Source of the DNA: Alcaligenaceae bacterium | GTDB lineage: Bacteria > Pseudomonadota > Gammaproteobacteria > Burkholderiales > Burkholderiaceae_B | DNA: 57,554 nt | NCBI GenBank assembly: GCA_947380655.1 | Contig: CANCRX010000013.1 | Span: 1 to 57,554 of the forward strand | Reading direction: 5' to 3' | Shown: positions 24,906-34,553 of the stretch, one piece after another | How the letters are laid out: each line of letters opens with the position of its first letter | Numbering within the stretch: the first letter of the stretch is position 1 | The notes under the pieces: model-generated | Seen by the model: the letters and a program-made list of their open reading frames with translations, nothing else | Told to the model about the DNA's origin: nothing | Database searches by the model: none | Translations under genes and position numbers: made by a program

Positions 24906-26294
24906 TTAGAAGGGGAGGGTGACGTGAGGTGCTAGCGCAAGCAACTGCTCACGGAAGGCTTGTTTGATGCGGCTAAGCGCTTCGGGGGTATCGCCCTCAA
25001 AACGCAACACTACAACCGGCGTGGTGTTGGACGCACGTGCAAGACCAAACCCGTCTGCATAGTCCGCGCGCAGCCCATCTATTTTGATTACTTCGATCGC
25101 GTCTTTAAACTGACCTTCTTTCTGGAGTCGTTCGATCAGTGCGTGTGGCTCGCCCTCTTTCATTTCAAGCTTAAGCTCAGGGGTGGACACGCCTTGTGGC
25201 AGCGCCTCAAGGACTGCAGAAGGATCAGCGCTGCGTGACAGGATTTCCAATAAGCGGGCGGCTGTGTAAAGTCCGTCATCAAAACCAAACCATCTTTCTT
25301 TGAAAAACACATGTCCGCTCATTTCACCCGCCAGCGGAGCTCCCGTTTCGGCTAGCTTGGCTTTGACTAATGAGTGTCCGGTCTGACACATCAGCGGATT
25401 GCCGCCAGCCTTGTGGATTTCAACCGCGACATGGCGGCTGCATTTCACATCATAAATAATGGTCTCGCCTGGGCAGCGCTCGAGGACATCGCGGGCATAC
25501 AGGATCAGCTGACGGTCAGGCCAGATGATCTGACCTGATTTAGTCACCACGCCAAGTCGATCGCCATCCCCATCAAAGGCCAGTCCAATTTCGCAGTCTG
25601 TGGTTTTGACACAATGGATCAGGTCTTCCAGATTATGTGGCTCAGCCGGATCTGGGTGGTGATTAGGAAACGTACCATCGACTTCGCAAAATAATTCTGT
25701 GATTTCACAGCCCATGCCACGGAATAATTGGGGCGCTACCGCACCTGCGACGCCGTTGCCGCAATCGATTGCGATTTTCATGGGGCGTGCGAGTTTGATG
25801 TCACCGAGCACACGTGCCAGATAAGGCGTCAGAATATCTACGGTCTGTGCCGTGCCGGGCGTGGTGCTGCGTGCAGGTATGGCTGCAACCTCATCGCGTA
25901 GTTTGGCGATGGACTCGCCATGCAATGTGCCGCCGCCCATCATCATTTTGAAGCCGTTGTACTCTGGAGGATTGTGGCTGCCAGTGATTGCCACACCCGA
26001 GCCTGTCTTGAGCGTGTGAGCTGCAAAGTAGACCAGCGGGGTTGGAACCTGACCCACATCAATGGTATTGATCCCGCCATCGCGGATGCCTTGTTGGAGA
26101 GCTTCTGCGAGCGCTGGACTGCTCAGCCGGCCATCACGACCAACTACCAGGGCAGTCACACCCGACGCATGCGCGCGTGCCGCCAGTCCGCGACCAAGTT
26201 CCTGAGCGAATTCAGGGTTTAAAGCCGTAGGAACGATGCCACGAATGTCATAGGCTTTAAACGAAGAATAGGGAAATGGTTGTGAGGCAGACAC
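24906..26294 (-). CDS. algC: Phosphomannomutase/phosphoglucomutase (AlgC-like)
   Basis: Alpha-D-phosphohexomutase of 462 residues. Seen: the phospho-Ser loop AITGSHNPPEYNGFK near residue 105, metal-binding DGDGDRLGV near 243, sugar-specificity loop GEMSGHVFFKERWFG near 325, and the C-terminal phosphate-binding RASNTTPVVVLRFEGD. The length and the GEMSGH form match AlgC/XanA, dual-specificity enzymes acting on mannose and glucose phosphates for LPS and exopolysaccharide. Upstream of pgi in one unit, and near the UDP-sugar genes. Confidence 0.94.
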   Translation of the reverse strand: MSASQPFPYSSFKAYDIRGIVPTALNPEFAQELGRGLAARAHASGVTALVVGRDGRLSSPALAEALQQGIRDGGINTIDVGQVPTPLVYFAAHTLKTGSGVAITGSHNPPEYNGFKMMMGGGTLHGESIAKLRDEVAAIPARSTTPGTAQTVDILTPYLARVLGDIKLARPMKIAIDCGNGVAGAVAPQLFRGMGCEITELFCEVDGTFPNHHPDPAEPHNLEDLIHCVKTTDCEIGLAFDGDGDRLGVVTKSGQIIWPDRQLILYARDVLERCPGETIIYDVKCSRHVAVEIHKAGGNPLMCQTGHSLVKAKLAETGAPLAGEMSGHVFFKERWFGFDDGLYTAARLLEILSRSADPSAVLEALPQGVSTPELKLEMKEGEPHALIERLQKEGQFKDAIEVIKIDGLRADYADGFGLARASNTTPVVVLRFEGDTPEALSRIKQAFREQLLALAPHVTLPF

Positions 26295-26501
26295 GTTAAA
26301 ACTCCGAAAAACAAGAATAATGTTTGAAACTAAAAGAGAGTTTCATTATCTCAGAAACACTTGCCAATAAGAAAATGAAGTCATCCTGACGACTTAACTT
26401 ACAATTTAAGCATGATTAGCCAAGGTAACCAGTAACTTATATTGCGGGTATTTGCTCGGATGTCTGAAATGGTTGCCCGAATTGACCTGCATGAGGAACA
26501 A

Positions 26502-27917
26502 ATGAGCGTTTTAAAAGAATTAGAAGCACTGTTGGGTGCGGGTCAAGTACTGACCGGTGAGGCGGCGAGTCCATTTCTGGTCGATTGGCGCCGTCGCTAC
26601 CAAGGTCAGGCGCTCGCTGTGGTGCGCCCGGGGTCGACTGAGGAAGTCGCCGCTGTGGTACGTCTCTGTAATCTCCATGCCGTGCCGGTGGTGCCTCAAG
26701 GAGGCAATACTGGCATGTGTGGCGGCGCCACACCCGATGAGTCCGGCCGCGCGGTCGTGCTTTGCCTGACGCGTTTGAATAAAGTCCGCGCGATCGATAC
26801 GGATAACGACACGATGACGGTCGAGGCGGGCTGCATCTTGCAGTCTTTGCAGGAAGTCGCGCGCGCCGCCGGACGATTGTTTCCCTTGAGCTTAGCCGCA
26901 GAGGGGAGTTGTACGATTGGCGGCAATCTGGCGACCAATGCAGGGGGCACGCAAGTTCTTCGCTACGGTAATACCCGCGAATTGGCTTTAGGTCTGGAAG
27001 TTGTGACCGCCGAGGGAGAGATCTGGCATGGTCTGCGCGGATTACGTAAAGACAATACCGGTTACGACCTGCGGGATTTATTCATTGGCAGTGAAGGCAC
27101 GCTGGGAATTATTACCGCGGCTACGCTCAAACTCTATCCCTTGCCGGTTGCGCAGCGAACTGCCATGCTGGCACTCAACACGATGGAAGACGCCGTGACC
27201 GTGTTGTCGCGCGCACGTGCGGGATTTGGTGCGTCCTTGACCGGTTTTGAGGTAATGGCAGGTCCTGTGTTGCAAGCCGTGGTGCGCTTGTTTCCTCAGC
27301 AAAGACTGCCATTTGAGGGCGCTTCAGCCCAGTCACCGTGGTTCGCTTTGCTGGAGCTCTCAGATAGCGAAAGTGCCGAGCATGCTCAGGAGCGCTTTGA
27401 GTCAGTGCTGGGTGCTGCGATCGAAGATGGTTTGGTAACGGATGCTGCAATTGCTGAAAATATCGCACAAAGCAAAGCGATGTGGCATCTGCGAGAGAGT
27501 ATTCCGCTGGCCGAAGCCGAGCTTGGCAAGAGTATCAAGCACGATGTGTCGATTCCGATTTCACTGATTGCAAAATTCGTACAGACCACCAATGCAGCGT
27601 TGCAAGTCAAATTTCCTGGCATCCAGAATATTGTTTTTGGTCACCTGGGCGATGGCAATCTGCATTACAACGTGGCGCGCGCACCGCATCAGACAGAACA
27701 AGACTTACTCGCGATGCAGTATGACGTCTATGGTTTAGTGCATGACAGTGTGCATGCCCATAGCGGCTCGATCAGTGCTGAACATGGCGTCGGACAGCTC
27801 AAGCGCGACGAGCTGACACGTTACAAAAGTCCCTTAGAGCTCAAGCTGATGAAACAGATTAAGGATGCGCTCGATCCCAAGGGATTGATGAACCCTGGAA
27901 AAGTTCTTCAAAGCTAA
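26502..27917 (+). CDS. FAD-linked D-2-hydroxyacid dehydrogenase (GlcD/D2HGDH-like)
   Basis: FAD-binding PCMH-type oxidoreductase of 471 residues. Seen: VPQGGNTGMCGGATPD and IGGNLATNAGGTQVLRYGN for FAD binding, GLRKDNTGYDLRDLFIGSEGTLGII, and the C-terminal GHLGDGNLHYN metal/substrate motif with EHGVGQLKRDEL. These fit the D-lactate / D-2-hydroxyglutarate / glycolate dehydrogenase family. The frame is open from a TTG at 26442, but ATG 26502 has GAGGA just before it and starts at the normal family N-terminus. The next gene starts 9 nt downstream but looks unrelated in function. Substrate not decided by sequence. Confidence 0.9.
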   Translation: MSVLKELEALLGAGQVLTGEAASPFLVDWRRRYQGQALAVVRPGSTEEVAAVVRLCNLHAVPVVPQGGNTGMCGGATPDESGRAVVLCLTRLNKVRAIDTDNDTMTVEAGCILQSLQEVARAAGRLFPLSLAAEGSCTIGGNLATNAGGTQVLRYGNTRELALGLEVVTAEGEIWHGLRGLRKDNTGYDLRDLFIGSEGTLGIITAATLKLYPLPVAQRTAMLALNTMEDAVTVLSRARAGFGASLTGFEVMAGPVLQAVVRLFPQQRLPFEGASAQSPWFALLELSDSESAEHAQERFESVLGAAIEDGLVTDAAIAENIAQSKAMWHLRESIPLAEAELGKSIKHDVSIPISLIAKFVQTTNAALQVKFPGIQNIVFGHLGDGNLHYNVARAPHQTEQDLLAMQYDVYGLVHDSVHAHSGSISAEHGVGQLKRDELTRYKSPLELKLMKQIKDALDPKGLMNPGKVLQS

Positions 27918-27926
27918 GGGATCTGC

Positions 27927-29846
27927 ATGCGGCGTTTAACCTGGCGGTTCTGGTGGACGGCATTACTCCTGCTGACCCTCTCCCGCTTGTGTCTGGTGGC
28001 ATGGCAGTGGCCAAGGGTGACCGCGGTTGACGGGATATGGCCTGTCTTGTTCGGCGGCTTGCGCTTTGATCTCGTGATTCTGGGAATGATGATTGCCTTG
28101 CCCGCCGGACTCGCGCCCTGGTTCGGACATTTTTCCATCGCAGAAAAAATCACCGCCTGGTGGTTTCGCGTGTGCTGGTTTTTGCTGGTGTTGCTCGAGT
28201 TATCGACACCTCAATTCATTACTGAATACGACACACGACCTAACCGTTTGTATGTTGAGTATCTCAATCATCCGCGCGAGGTATTTGGCATGCTCTGGGA
28301 AGGGTATAAGCTGCTATTGCTCGCGGTCGCTATTGGTGTTGGCGTCAGTATTTGGCTGGGGCTTCGCCTGTTCAAATCTGGTCGTCCAGATCAGGCCCTG
28401 CGCTGGTATTGGCGACCGGTCATGGGATTGGCACTCGTCGCCTTTTGCGTGATGTCGATACGCGGGACGCTCGATCACCGCCCGATCAATACGTCGACGG
28501 TTGCCTTCAGTCATGATGCGATGGTCAATACGCTGCCCCTCAATAGTTTCTGGAATGTGGTGAATGCCGTCTACCTGATGCAAAACGAGGTGTCTTCATT
28601 CGATCTTTACGGCAAACTACCAATCGAAGAGATCACGCAAATCGTTCGAACGGCAGCAGGAATGCCAGCTAAGCTGCTCGATCCGCATTTGCCGACTTTG
28701 CATGCGCAAATGGCTAGCGTCAAACGTGACAAGCCTTTGAATCTCGTCATCATCTTGCAGGAAAGCCTTGGCGCGCAATATTCAAAACGACTCGGCGGTG
28801 CGGGGCTGACCCCGGAGCTTGATGCCTTGGGCAAAGAGGGGTGGTGGTTTGAGCGCGCCTACGCTACGGGCACACGCTCAGTGCGTGGTTTGGAGGCGAT
28901 TAGTACAGGATTTTTGCCAACACCTGCACAGGCCGTGCTCGCACTGCCACGAGCGGAAACTGGTTTTTTTACGATTGCAGAATTACTCGGCCGACATGGG
29001 TATTACTCAAGATTTATCTACGGTGGTGAAGCGCATTTTGACAATATGCGTGGATTCTTTCTGGGTAATGGTTTCAATGAGGTGGTTGACTTGCCTAAGT
29101 TCAATGCACCAAAGTTCGTAGGCTCGTGGGGCGCTTCAGATGAGGATATGTTCAAGGAGCTTGACCGCGTACTAAGTACCGACACCAAGCGTGCGACCTT
29201 TACGATGGCGTTTTCTGTCTCGAATCACTCACCCTGGGAATATCCGGAGGGTCGGATTGTGCCTGAGGGTGAGCCCGCCTCGGTTGTCAATACCGTTCGG
29301 TACGCGGATTTTGCAATCGGTGAATTTTTTAAAAAGGCCCGTCAGTCTGCCTACTGGGACAACACAATTTTTCTTGTGGTTGCGGATCATGACGCGAGAG
29401 TTTCAGGAAATCTGGTTCCGGTTAAACACTTTCACATCCCTGCACTGATTCTTGGGCCGGGTGTGTCGCCGAAGTCCGATCCGCAGATCATGAGTCAGAT
29501 TGACCTGGGGCCGACGCTGTTGTCCTTGATCGGCATTGATACCGTCCATCCGATGGTCGGACATGACTTAACGCAACACACGGCGAATCGCGCAATGATG
29601 CAATTTGGTGATAACTACGGTTATCTGAAAACAGATTCGATGGGGGGAGAAAAGCTGGTTGTACTTGAGCCGCATAAGCCGGCGAAAACCGCGTTGTATA
29701 AAAAGCCGGATAGTTTTGGCGATCCCGATACTTACACGCAAATTGAGCCCGATGCTGCATTGGCGCGCGAAGCGCTTGCCCATGTGTTGTGGCCCAGCTG
29801 GGCCTACAAGGAGCAACGCTACGCGTTGCCCCCTTTCAAGAAATAA
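27927..29846 (+). CDS. LTA synthase/phosphoglycerol-transferase-like membrane sulfatase
   Basis: Protein of 639 residues: about five membrane helices in residues 10-190, then an alkaline-phosphatase-superfamily (sulfatase) domain facing the periplasm. Seen: metal-site NLVIILQESLGAQY, the catalytic Thr in ATGTRSVRGLEA, and VVADHDARV for later metal ligands. Gram-negative members (OpgB/MdoB, LtaS-like) transfer phosphoglycerol or phosphoethanolamine to glycans. Its start is an ATG 9 nt after the FAD oxidoreductase gene. Substrate is inference. Confidence 0.87.
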   Translation: MRRLTWRFWWTALLLLTLSRLCLVAWQWPRVTAVDGIWPVLFGGLRFDLVILGMMIALPAGLAPWFGHFSIAEKITAWWFRVCWFLLVLLELSTPQFITEYDTRPNRLYVEYLNHPREVFGMLWEGYKLLLLAVAIGVGVSIWLGLRLFKSGRPDQALRWYWRPVMGLALVAFCVMSIRGTLDHRPINTSTVAFSHDAMVNTLPLNSFWNVVNAVYLMQNEVSSFDLYGKLPIEEITQIVRTAAGMPAKLLDPHLPTLHAQMASVKRDKPLNLVIILQESLGAQYSKRLGGAGLTPELDALGKEGWWFERAYATGTRSVRGLEAISTGFLPTPAQAVLALPRAETGFFTIAELLGRHGYYSRFIYGGEAHFDNMRGFFLGNGFNEVVDLPKFNAPKFVGSWGASDEDMFKELDRVLSTDTKRATFTMAFSVSNHSPWEYPEGRIVPEGEPASVVNTVRYADFAIGEFFKKARQSAYWDNTIFLVVADHDARVSGNLVPVKHFHIPALILGPGVSPKSDPQIMSQIDLGPTLLSLIGIDTVHPMVGHDLTQHTANRAMMQFGDNYGYLKTDSMGGEKLVVLEPHKPAKTALYKKPDSFGDPDTYTQIEPDAALAREALAHVLWPSWAYKEQRYALPPFKK

Positions 29847-29870
29847 ACTGCTGAAGGCGCAGAACTTTGT

Positions 29871-31190
29871 TTACAGTACGGAGGGCAGAATACGCCCACT
29901 CGCCTCACCAAAACTCAGGCGCGGATAGCCTGCTTTCACGCATTCGCCAAGCAACGTAATTTCGTCGCCATCCTGTAGGTATTTGCGCTCTTCGCCCCAG
30001 GGTAGCTGCAGTGCTTGTTTGCCCCCAATACTGATTTCATTGAATGTGCCTGCTTGCTCTGGTGCGGGTCCCGACATGGTTCCTGTACCGAACAGATCAC
30101 CTGGTTGCAGGTTGCAGCCATTCACCGTATGGTGCGTCACGAGTTGCGAGATGGCCCAGTATGCCTGATCCAGATTGGTGTCTGTCAGGGTGGCAGGCGC
30201 AGCGTGTTTCGCACGTGAAAGCTCGGTGGTGAGTTGAGCGGTCAGATGGATATCATAGAAGCCGGCTTCCTTGACCGTCTGACTCATTAAATATGGCAAT
30301 GGTTGCGGGTCAGTTGCTGGTCTTGTGAAGGGGATGCGGAAGGGTTCGAGTGCTTCGCGCGTGACAATCCAGGGCGATATGGTGGTGGCAAAGCTTTTCG
30401 CCAGAAAGGGGCCAAGCGGCTGATACTCCCAATACTGAATATCGCGTGCGGACCAGTCGTTGAGCAGGCACAAACCAAAAATATGTTTATCCGCCTGCTC
30501 GATAGCAATGCGCGTACCTTGTGCATTACCCGTACCAACAAACACGCCCATCTCGAGCTCATAGTCCAGTCGCTGACATGGGCCGAAAGACGGGTCGCCC
30601 TCTGGGGTAGCCGGTTTTAACTGGCCGACTGGTCGCAGTACGTCATGGCCAGAAACGACAAGACTCGATGAGCGACCGTGATAGCCGATCGGCACCCATT
30701 TGTAATTGGGCAGTAGTGGTGCATCAGGACGCATTTGTTTGCCACCCGCTGTAGCGTGATGGATGGAAATATAAAAGTCTGTGTAATCGCCGACCTGAGC
30801 GGGCATCGAGTATTGGGCACTCGCTTGGGGGACGAGTAAGGGCTCGATCAGTGCTTGCATGGCTGAGCCTTCGCGCAGCGCGCGCGACAAGGCTAATCTT
30901 AGGGCTGACCAGTGTGCATCACCTAGTGCCATGAGTGCGTTCAGGCTGGTGCCAGTACATGCTGCAAGTGCCGTCTGTGCCAGTCCTTCGAAAGACTTGG
31001 TCGCGGCCAGTGCTGCCAGATCAATAATCTGGTCGCCGATCGCAACCCCGGGTCTGAAAGCCTGCGTGCTCTCTTTCTGACGAAATACTGCAAAGGGTAG
31101 ATGCTGGATGGGAAAACCGATGGCATTGTTATTGGCTGCGGCAAGCCAGCTCTTAAGTGAAGGATCATGTGTTTCGTTGAGGCGTGACAT
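29871..31190 (-). CDS. fahA: Fumarylacetoacetase
   Basis: Hydrolyses fumarylacetoacetate to fumarate and acetoacetate, the last step of tyrosine/homogentisate breakdown. The 439-residue protein has the two-domain build: N-terminal SH3-like domain (FPIQHLPFAVFRQ) and the metal site DYTDFYISIHHATAGG, with the later DYELEMGVFVG and NDWSARDIQYWEYQPLGPF motifs. The frame is open another 246 nt upstream, but the ATG at 31190 gives the standard N-terminus (MSRLNETHD). No homogentisate dioxygenase gene is present in the window. Encoded after mutM on the same strand with a 52-nt gap. Confidence 0.95.
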   Translation of the reverse strand: MSRLNETHDPSLKSWLAAANNNAIGFPIQHLPFAVFRQKESTQAFRPGVAIGDQIIDLAALAATKSFEGLAQTALAACTGTSLNALMALGDAHWSALRLALSRALREGSAMQALIEPLLVPQASAQYSMPAQVGDYTDFYISIHHATAGGKQMRPDAPLLPNYKWVPIGYHGRSSSLVVSGHDVLRPVGQLKPATPEGDPSFGPCQRLDYELEMGVFVGTGNAQGTRIAIEQADKHIFGLCLLNDWSARDIQYWEYQPLGPFLAKSFATTISPWIVTREALEPFRIPFTRPATDPQPLPYLMSQTVKEAGFYDIHLTAQLTTELSRAKHAAPATLTDTNLDQAYWAISQLVTHHTVNGCNLQPGDLFGTGTMSGPAPEQAGTFNEISIGGKQALQLPWGEERKYLQDGDEITLLGECVKAGYPRLSFGEASGRILPSVL

Positions 31191-31242
31191 GTTGTCTCTT
31201 TTTAGTGTGGAATGTGTTGTTTGGAATGAAAAGAATAAAAAA

Positions 31243-32070
31243 TCAGACTTTTTGACAGTTGGGGCAAAAATAGGTGGCCCGCTGTCCCTGAACGATGCGC
31301 TTGATGGGCGTCGAGCAAATCCGACAGGGCTCACCCGCACGTTCATATACCGCTGCGTGAAGCGTGAAGTACGCACCTGGCTCGCCTGTTGCGTTGACGT
31401 AGTCGCGCAGCGTACTGCCGCCAGACTCAAGTGCATCGGTCAATGTTTCACGAATGGCCAGAGCAAGGCGCGCGCAGCGGGCCAGCGAGACGCGACAAGC
31501 TTTGGTTTTAGGGTGGATCCTGGCCCTGAATAAACTTTCTGAGGCATAGATGTTGCCCGCTCCCACTACGATATCTCCGGCGAGCAAGGCTTGTTTGATG
31601 GACATGCTTCGACCCGCGAGTCCGTCGTGCAGGTATTTGGCGTTAAAGGCCGGATCAAAGGGCTCGATGCCTAGTTTTTGTAATAAAGGGTGTTGCTCGA
31701 CAGGTCCTGCTGAGCGGGGGTGCCATAAAACCGAACCAAAGCGTCGCGGGTCGTGCAGTCTGAGCGTTGCGTCTTTAAATAACCATTCAACATGATCGTG
31801 CTTGCGCAATAACTCGCCTTGCATGACGCTGCGAAGCGAACCAGACATGCCCAGATGAATCAGGATTGTTCCGGGGTCAAACTCCATCAAGATGTATTTC
31901 CCCCGTCGCAGACAAGCGCGTACAACCTGGCCTGCGACGAGATCTGAGAGCCCTGGCGGGATCGGCCAGCGCATGCGTGACTCGTGCACCACCATCCCTG
32001 TCAGGGTGTGGCCTGTTGCAACGGCGTCAATTCCTCGCCGAGTTGTTTCGACTTCTGGGAGTTCTGGCAT
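31243..32070 (-). CDS. mutM: Formamidopyrimidine-DNA glycosylase
   Basis: Removes oxidised purines such as 8-oxoguanine and nicks the strand. 275 residues, starting MPELPEVETTRRG so that the catalytic Pro2 and Glu3 are in place. It also has the helix-two-turn-helix region with AGNIYASESLFRA and the C-terminal zinc finger CRICSTPI ... CPNCQ. Divergent from the TPR gene with 61 nt between. The neighbourhood mutM / TPR / lolB / ispE is the usual betaproteobacterial arrangement. Confidence 0.98.
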   Translation of the reverse strand: MPELPEVETTRRGIDAVATGHTLTGMVVHESRMRWPIPPGLSDLVAGQVVRACLRRGKYILMEFDPGTILIHLGMSGSLRSVMQGELLRKHDHVEWLFKDATLRLHDPRRFGSVLWHPRSAGPVEQHPLLQKLGIEPFDPAFNAKYLHDGLAGRSMSIKQALLAGDIVVGAGNIYASESLFRARIHPKTKACRVSLARCARLALAIRETLTDALESGGSTLRDYVNATGEPGAYFTLHAAVYERAGEPCRICSTPIKRIVQGQRATYFCPNCQKV

Positions 32071-32131
32071 GTGTGAGTGCTAACATCGTGTCACTAAGTT
32101 TGCAGATTGTGCCACCAACTAGGCGGGTCGC

Positions 32132-33967
32132 GTGAAGTCGTTGTCAAAAAACTCTTTTATTCCTTCTCTGGCCGCAGGCTGTGCCGCGGCTTGCGCACTC
32201 CTCTGGACGCCGCATGCGTTTTCACAAACGCCACCGTCAAAGGGCGTCTCTCAAAGCACTCCATTGCAAATCAAGCCTCGAGTCGCTGAGTCTGAGGAGA
32301 TATGGTTGCGATCAGGGCAATTGCCAGACGTAACCTTGACCTCAAATATTTTGTTCCGGATTTTGGCGGCTGAAATTTCTGCCCAGCGAAGTGTCTTTAT
32401 TCCTGCGGGTAAGACGATGCTGGATCTGGCCCGTGAAGTCGGCGATTACAGATTGGCGCGCAGAGGACTTGAGTTTTATCTTGCCGGTGGCAATCTTGCT
32501 GGTGCGCTCGATGCTGCGCGGGTCTGGTTGCGAATTTCCCCGGATGACGCTGAAGCTGTTTCAACAGAGATGGCATTATCAGCAGCCTCGGGGCAGACCA
32601 GTGGTTTAGCGCAGGCTTTGCGAAAACAAATCGATACGGCGACAGATAAAACAGCGGCAATCGGTCAGGCTGTGGCGGTATTAAGTCGTATGCCAGATCG
32701 TGCGGTTGCTTTTTCTATACTTGATCGCGCGATCAATGAAAGCAATGCGAAGAATTTGCCTGCTGCGCGTTTAGCGCTTGCCGATATGGCCCAGTTGGCG
32801 GGTGAGAATGAGCGTGCCTTATCTGAGGCGAAGGCTGCGTTGGTGGCGGCTCCCCGCTCAGAGGATGCTGCCATGCGGGTGTTTGAATACGGGTTGAAAG
32901 TTGATCCGGAGCAGGCACAAAAGGATGCGCGGCTGTTCATCGCCGCTCAGCCGCAGGCCAGGCGCCTGAGGCTGATGCTGACAAGCTACCTGACCGATCA
33001 GCGAAATTTTGACGCGGCAATGAAAGAGTTGACCGCCATGGCCAAGCGTGCACCCGAAGACTTTGATCTGATGTTTATGCAGGCGCAAGTCGCCTACCGC
33101 GCAAACCAGCTAGATCAGGCGCGTGGTTTGCTTGAGCAATTTGTGTCTGTGCAGTCCCAGCGCCAGCGCGCCAATGCCGAGGGAGCGACTGACGCCTCGG
33201 CTGCGCTGGCAGATGCTTATATGTTGCTTGCTCGTATCTTTGAAGATCAGGGACGCCTCGATGATGCGGTCGCGCAACTGAACAAAATTGAAGACCCAGC
33301 GACGCGTCATGGTGCTCGGTTGCGTCAGGCGTTGATCCGGGCGCGTCAGGGAAATATTGATCAGGCGTTGGCGATTATTGATGCCGCAGGACCTGAAACA
33401 GATGAAGAGGTTGTACTTGGCGTGACCGCTGCAGCGCAAATTTTGCGCGACGCGAATCGTATTGATGATGCGATTGCACGTCTGAAGGTTGCAGATCAGC
33501 AGCAGCCTGATACAGTCGAAATCAAATATGAACTCGCAATGCTCTACGAACGCAAGGGCCAGGTTAAGGATACAGAGCGTTTGCTGCGCGAAGTGATTGC
33601 GCTTGATTCGGGCCACGCTCATTCCTACAACGCCTTAGGTTATGCCCTGGCAGATCGCAACCAGAGATTGCCAGAAGCCTTAAAACTCATTACGCGTGCG
33701 CTGGAGATATCACCTCAGGATCCATTTATCATGGACAGCATGGGTTGGGTCAAGTACCGCATGGGCGATCGCACTGCAGCGATTGATTATTTATCCAAGG
33801 CCTATGCCAAGCGACCTGAAACAGATATTGCTGCGCATTTGGGAGAAGTGCTTTGGGTGCAGGGTCAGCGTGATGAGGCCTTGAAAATTTTCCGCGAGGG
33901 TGCAGCTAAAGAGCCGCAGAATCCGGTTTTGCTTGAGACGGTGCGCCGTCTTGGGGTCAAGTTGTGA
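32132..33967 (+). CDS. Secreted tetratricopeptide-repeat protein
   Basis: Protein of 611 residues with an N-terminal Sec signal (hydrophobic core SLAAGCAAACALLW, cleavage near AFSQ at residue 32). The rest is a string of TPR-like helix pairs, clearest toward the C-terminus (YNALGYALADRNQRLPEALKL, MDSMGWVKYRMGDRTAAIDYL). It begins at a GTG at 32132. TPR proteins in this position, upstream of lolB, are conserved in betaproteobacteria and are thought to serve in outer-membrane biogenesis, but the precise role is not established. Its stop overlaps the lolB start by 4 nt. Confidence 0.85.
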   Translation: MKSLSKNSFIPSLAAGCAAACALLWTPHAFSQTPPSKGVSQSTPLQIKPRVAESEEIWLRSGQLPDVTLTSNILFRILAAEISAQRSVFIPAGKTMLDLAREVGDYRLARRGLEFYLAGGNLAGALDAARVWLRISPDDAEAVSTEMALSAASGQTSGLAQALRKQIDTATDKTAAIGQAVAVLSRMPDRAVAFSILDRAINESNAKNLPAARLALADMAQLAGENERALSEAKAALVAAPRSEDAAMRVFEYGLKVDPEQAQKDARLFIAAQPQARRLRLMLTSYLTDQRNFDAAMKELTAMAKRAPEDFDLMFMQAQVAYRANQLDQARGLLEQFVSVQSQRQRANAEGATDASAALADAYMLLARIFEDQGRLDDAVAQLNKIEDPATRHGARLRQALIRARQGNIDQALAIIDAAGPETDEEVVLGVTAAAQILRDANRIDDAIARLKVADQQQPDTVEIKYELAMLYERKGQVKDTERLLREVIALDSGHAHSYNALGYALADRNQRLPEALKLITRALEISPQDPFIMDSMGWVKYRMGDRTAAIDYLSKAYAKRPETDIAAHLGEVLWVQGQRDEALKIFREGAAKEPQNPVLLETVRRLGVKL

Positions 33968-34551
33968 GTGTTGTCACTTTTCGCCTGTGGAGCAGGCGTT
34001 TAGCTGGGGTGATGGCTTTGCTGTGGCTGGCAGGGTGCGCCTCGCCCGTGCCAGAGCAGAATCAAACAGGCCGTCCGGAGTTTTTGCGCTATGGGCGCTT
34101 TGCTCTCAAAGCAGAAGATTTCAACCGTAACCCTGAAGCAGTGCAGGGGGGCTTTACCTGGCGCGATACAGGCGTGCGATTTAGTCTGGATCTGACTGAT
34201 CCGATGGGTTCGGTCATCGCCCGGGTCGTGGTCGAGCGCACAGGCGCGACCTTAACGCGAGCAAATGGCGAGGAGATCTACGCCAAAACGCCTGATGCCC
34301 TGATGCAACGGGTGCTGGGTCAGACGGTACCTGTCGATGCCTTACGTAATTGGTTACGAACCATGAAAACTCCTTTGCCAGGGATGAGCATGGTGATCAA
34401 CGATGCAGAAGGTCGGATTCAGACCTTTGAGCAAAGTGGCTGGCGTGTGCAGCTTTCACGATTTGATGACCTCGGCCCTCAACTGCTTGTGCTGATGCGT
34501 CATGAAGGCACCAAAAGTATCGTGATCAGACTGGTTGTTGATAAGCCCTGA
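33964..34551 (+). CDS. lolB: Outer-membrane lipoprotein LolB
   Basis: Receives lipoproteins from LolA and inserts them into the outer membrane. The 195-residue precursor has a lipobox LAGC at about residues 22-25, then a single beta-barrel-like domain of about 170 residues with the family words GGFTWRDTG, LDLTDPMGSVIARV and NWLRTMKTPLPG. The start is a GTG overlapping the TPR gene stop (GTGA). ispE begins 2 nt after the stop. Position between TPR gene and ispE agrees with the known lolB-ispE-prs order. Confidence 0.94.
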   Translation: MSVVTFRLWSRRLAGVMALLWLAGCASPVPEQNQTGRPEFLRYGRFALKAEDFNRNPEAVQGGFTWRDTGVRFSLDLTDPMGSVIARVVVERTGATLTRANGEEIYAKTPDALMQRVLGQTVPVDALRNWLRTMKTPLPGMSMVINDAEGRIQTFEQSGWRVQLSRFDDLGPQLLVLMRHEGTKSIVIRLVVDKP

Positions 34552-34553
34552 TC

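Noticed and set aside
29871..31436. Long N-terminal extension of fumarylacetoacetase
   Set aside because: The extra 82 residues overlap mutM on the same strand and are unlike the family; ATG 31190 gives the normal protein.
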